Source: Sulfuricurvum sp.
GTDB lineage: Bacteria; Campylobacterota; Campylobacteria; Campylobacterales; Sulfurimonadaceae
Reading direction: 5' to 3'
Assembly: GCA_024635855.1 (NCBI GenBank)
Contig: JAGXHZ010000076.1
Span: 1-6,592, forward strand
DNA: 6,592 nt
Positions within the stretch are counted from its first letter, which is position 1; each line of letters opens with the position of its first letter. This document shows positions 3,958-6,592 of this stretch, piece after piece. The translations under genes were made by a program, and so were the position numbers. The notes beneath the pieces were generated by a model, which was given only the letters and a program-made list of their open reading frames with translations, was not told where the DNA came from and did no database searches.

Positions 3958-6592
3958 ATGTCATTGGATAGAAGAGAATTTTTAAAAAGTGCAGCAGCAG
4001 CGTCTGCCGCAACAGCAATAGGAATGGCAGTTCCTGCTTCAGTCGAAGCAGCGTCAGCTCAGGGTCAGGCAGGATGGCGTTGGGATAAAGCGGCATGTCG
4101 TTTTTGCGGAACGGGATGCGGTATTATGATGGCAACCAAAGATGATCGTATCGTCGCGGTCAAGGGTGATCCATTGGCTCCGGTTAATCGTGGTCTTAAC
4201 TGTATCAAAGGATATTTTAACGCCAAAATCATGTACGGTGCGGATCGTCTTACTCAGCCGTTGTTGCGTATGAACGATAAAGGTCAGTTTGATAAGCAAG
4301 GTAAATTTAAACCCGTCAGCTGGAAACGTGCTTTTGATGAGATGGAAATTCACATCAAATCAGCGCTCAAAGAAAAAGGACCTACCGGCATCGCGATGTT
4401 CAGCTCCGGTCAGCAAACGGCGATGGAAGGACATGCTGCACTCAAGCTTATGAAAGCAGGATTCCGTACCAACAACATCGATCCCAATGCACGTCTTTGT
4501 ATGGCATCTGCTGTTACTGGATTCATGAACGTCTTTGGAGCGGATGAACCATCGGGCTGTTATGAAGATATTGAGCTTGCCGAAACGATCGTTGCATTCG
4601 GGTCAAACATGGCGGAAATGCACCCTATTCTCTGGTCACGTGTCAGTGATCGTAAACTTAGTAATCCTGATAAAGTACAAGTTGTTGTTCTTTCTACCTA
4701 CAAGCACCGTACCATGGACTTAGCGGATGTCGAAATCATCTTCAAGCCTAATACCGATTTGGCGATTTGGAACTACATCGCTCGTGAGATTGTTTACAAT
4801 CACCCTGAAGCCATGGACAAAGAGTTCTTAGATAAAAATATCGTATTTGCAACCGGTCCTGTGGACATCGGATACGGGCTTCGTGAAGATATTCACCACC
4901 CTAAATATGGGACGAAAGAGCTCGATACCGCAGCCAAACAAAAATCTAAAGTACTAACTGCCGACGAGGGAGTCAGTCTTGGGTATTTAGGCTATAAAGA
5001 GGGCGATACACTGGAAATGAAAAATACCAATGATGCGAACAAACATTGGAAAATCACTTTTGAAGAGTTCAAAAAAGGTCTTGCTCCCTATACCCTCGAT
5101 TATGTTGCACACGTTTCTAAAGGTGATGCAGATGAGAGCATGGAAAGCTACAAAGCAAAACTTAAAAAAATGGCAGATCTTTACATCGAGAAAAAACGTA
5201 AATGTTTGACCTTCTGGACGATGGGCTTCAATCAGCATACACGTGGAACATGGGTTAATGAGCAAGCGTATATGGTTCACTTCTTACTGGGCAAACAAGC
5301 AAAACCGGGTAATGGCGCATTCTCACTCACAGGTCAGCCATCTGCGTGCGGAACGGCGCGTGAAGTAGGAACATTCAGCCACCGACTTCCTGCGGATATG
5401 GTCGTTATGAACCCTGCTCACCGTAAAATGGCAGAGGGCATCTGGGCGATTCCTGATGGAACGATTAATCCAAAAGCAGGATCTCACTTTACTCAGATCC
5501 ACCGTGATCTCGAAGATGGCAAGGTGAAATTTGCATGGGTCAGTGTTTGTAATCCGTATCAAGATACCGGTAATGCAGATCACTGGATTAAAGCGGCACG
5601 AAATATGGACAACTTTATCGTAACGTCCGATGGTTATCCGGGAATTTCAGCAAAAGTATCCGATTTGATTCTGCCAAGTGCGATGATGTATGAGAAATGG
5701 GGAGCGTACGGTAATGCAGAACGCCGAACACAACATTGGCGTCAGCAAGTCACTCCAATGGGTGATTCGATGTCAGATACATGGCAGTTTGTAGAGCTTT
5801 CTAAACGCTTTACGATCAAAGAAGTATGGGGAGCACAACCTATCCCAGGACTTGATGGCGGATTACCTGACGTTATGGGTAAAGCCAAAGCAATGGGATA
5901 CAACGATAACTCAACCTTGTACGATGTTCTTTTTGGCAATGCACGGGCAAAAGCATTTAAATGGCCTGATCCTGTGGGCAAAGGGTATCAAAACTCTGAA
6001 GTTGAAGGCGACAAACGTAATGTTATCGGAAGCGATGGAAAACCGTTCAAAGGATATGGTTTCTTTATCCAAAAATATCTTTGGGAAGAGTATCGCAAAT
6101 TTGGTGACGGGCATGGTCATGACTACGCCGATTTCGATACCTATCACCGTGTACGCGGTTTAAAATGGCCGGTTGTCGATGGTAAAGAAACGTTCTGGCG
6201 TTATAACGCGAAATACGATCCGTATGCGAAAAAAGCAAACAATGGAGCATTCGCATTCTACGGTCATGCGTTCAAAGACATTCCAACCGGAAATCTTAAA
6301 GGGGTTACGAACAGTGCGAAAGTGAATTTGGATAATAAAGCCAAAATTTTCTTCCGTCCGTATATGGAACCGACCGAAGTACCGGATAAAAACTATGATA
6401 TTTGGCTTTGTACCGGTCGTGTACTCGAGCACTGGCACAGTGGTACCATGACGATGCGTGTTCCTGAACTTTATCGTGCAGTTCCTGAGGCATTGTGTTA
6501 TATGCATCCTGATGATGCACAAAAGCGTGGAGTGAAGCGTGGAGAGATGGTGTGGGTAGAATCACGCCGTGGTAAAGTAAAAGCACACGTCG
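3958..6592 (+). CDS. napA: Periplasmic nitrate reductase catalytic subunit NapA (partial, runs past the right edge)
   Basis: NapA reduces nitrate to nitrite in the periplasm using bis-MGD molybdenum and one [4Fe-4S] cluster. The frame is open for 878 codons and continues beyond the window; Campylobacterota NapA proteins are usually somewhat over 900 residues, so little is missing. Residues 4-10 (DRREFLK) are a twin-arginine motif, followed by an Ala-rich segment and a plausible cleavage site near AASA-QGQ (31-37). Cluster ligands are C47, C50, C54 and C82, with K84 in the conserved CIKG. The molybdenum ligand is C181 ([12 protein letters not shown], then [11 protein letters not shown]). Residues about 302-365 and 662-795 contain insertions relative to the 828-residue E. 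coli enzyme, which I associate with Campylobacterota. The C-terminal dinucleotide-binding domain starts near 812 ([18 protein letters not shown]). Further nap genes (napG, H, B and others) would be expected downstream. It is driven by the FNR-type promoter at 3823-3864. Confidence 0.97.
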   Translation, partial: MSLDRREFLKSAAAASAATAIGMAVPASVEAASAQGQAGWRWDKAACRFCGTGCGIMMATKDDRIVAVKGDPLAPVNRGLNCIKGYFNAKIMYGADRLTQPLLRMNDKGQFDKQGKFKPVSWKRAFDEMEIHIKSALKEKGPTGIAMFSSGQQTAMEGHAALKLMKAGFRTNNIDPNARLCMASAVTGFMNVFGADEPSGCYEDIELAETIVAFGSNMAEMHPILWSRVSDRKLSNPDKVQVVVLSTYKHRTMDLADVEIIFKPNTDLAIWNYIAREIVYNHPEAMDKEFLDKNIVFATGPVDIGYGLREDIHHPKYGTKELDTAAKQKSKVLTADEGVSLGYLGYKEGDTLEMKNTNDANKHWKITFEEFKKGLAPYTLDYVAHVSKGDADESMESYKAKLKKMADLYIEKKRKCLTFWTMGFNQHTRGTWVNEQAYMVHFLLGKQAKPGNGAFSLTGQPSACGTAREVGTFSHRLPADMVVMNPAHRKMAEGIWAIPDGTINPKAGSHFTQIHRDLEDGKVKFAWVSVCNPYQDTGNADHWIKAARNMDNFIVTSDGYPGISAKVSDLILPSAMMYEKWGAYGNAERRTQHWRQQVTPMGDSMSDTWQFVELSKRFTIKEVWGAQPIPGLDGGLPDVMGKAKAMGYNDNSTLYDVLFGNARAKAFKWPDPVGKGYQNSEVEGDKRNVIGSDGKPFKGYGFFIQKYLWEEYRKFGDGHGHDYADFDTYHRVRGLKWPVVDGKETFWRYNAKYDPYAKKANNGAFAFYGHAFKDIPTGNLKGVTNSAKVNLDNKAKIFFRPYMEPTEVPDKNYDIWLCTGRVLEHWHSGTMTMRVPELYRAVPEALCYMHPDDAQKRGVKRGEMVWVESRRGKVKAHV

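Noticed and set aside
4054..6586. Several minus-strand and off-frame plus-strand open frames of 60-120 codons inside napA
   Set aside because: All lie within the continuous napA frame and none shows family motifs or its own initiation signals.

Overview
The window looks like a chromosomal nitrate-respiration locus from a member of the Campylobacterota (Epsilonproteobacteria), most likely a free-living Sulfuricurvum/Sulfurimonas/Sulfurospirillum-type organism. The evidence is the AT-leaning composition, the MoaA sequence with its family-typical ends, and a NapA that carries the long insertions I associate with Campylobacterota. The genus is inferred from recalled family sequences, not from a search.

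Layout, left to right. Bases 1-299 are the 3' end of an unrecognised plus-strand gene. Bases 303-344 hold a promoter with a perfect FNR-type palindrome, which leads into a GTG-started OmpR/PhoB-type response regulator (398-1147). That gene converges with moaA (1159-2124, minus strand; GTP 3',8-cyclase of molybdopterin synthesis), with only 11 bp between the stop codons. The moaA start faces a Crp/Fnr-family regulator (2261-2908, plus) across a 136-bp divergent region built around one FNR-type box. The regulator overlaps by one base (TAATG) a membrane protein with a NarX/PilJ-type nitrate-sensing periplasmic domain and no recognisable output domain (2908-3804). A compact terminator ends that operon. 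A third FNR-type box and a consensus -10 follow, then napA (3958 to beyond the right edge), the catalytic subunit of periplasmic nitrate reductase.

How the genes fit together. NapA needs bis-MGD molybdenum cofactor and MoaA makes its first precursor. The Crp/Fnr regulator and the NarX-like sensor are plausible controllers. The most striking feature is in the non-coding DNA: three plus-strand promoters have a TTGA-N6-TCAA box starting exactly 36 bp before a -10 hexamer, which places each box at -41.5 from the predicted transcription start (class II activator geometry). None has a recognisable -35. In the divergent region a -10-like hexamer on the minus strand lies at the same 36-bp distance, so a single box could drive moaA and the regulator in opposite directions. 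I infer a compact, probably autoregulated nitrate/anaerobic regulon. Other oddities are a Gly-to-Val change in the MoaA SAM-binding GGEP motif, an orphan response regulator, a sensor without a transmitter, and a structured napA leader.
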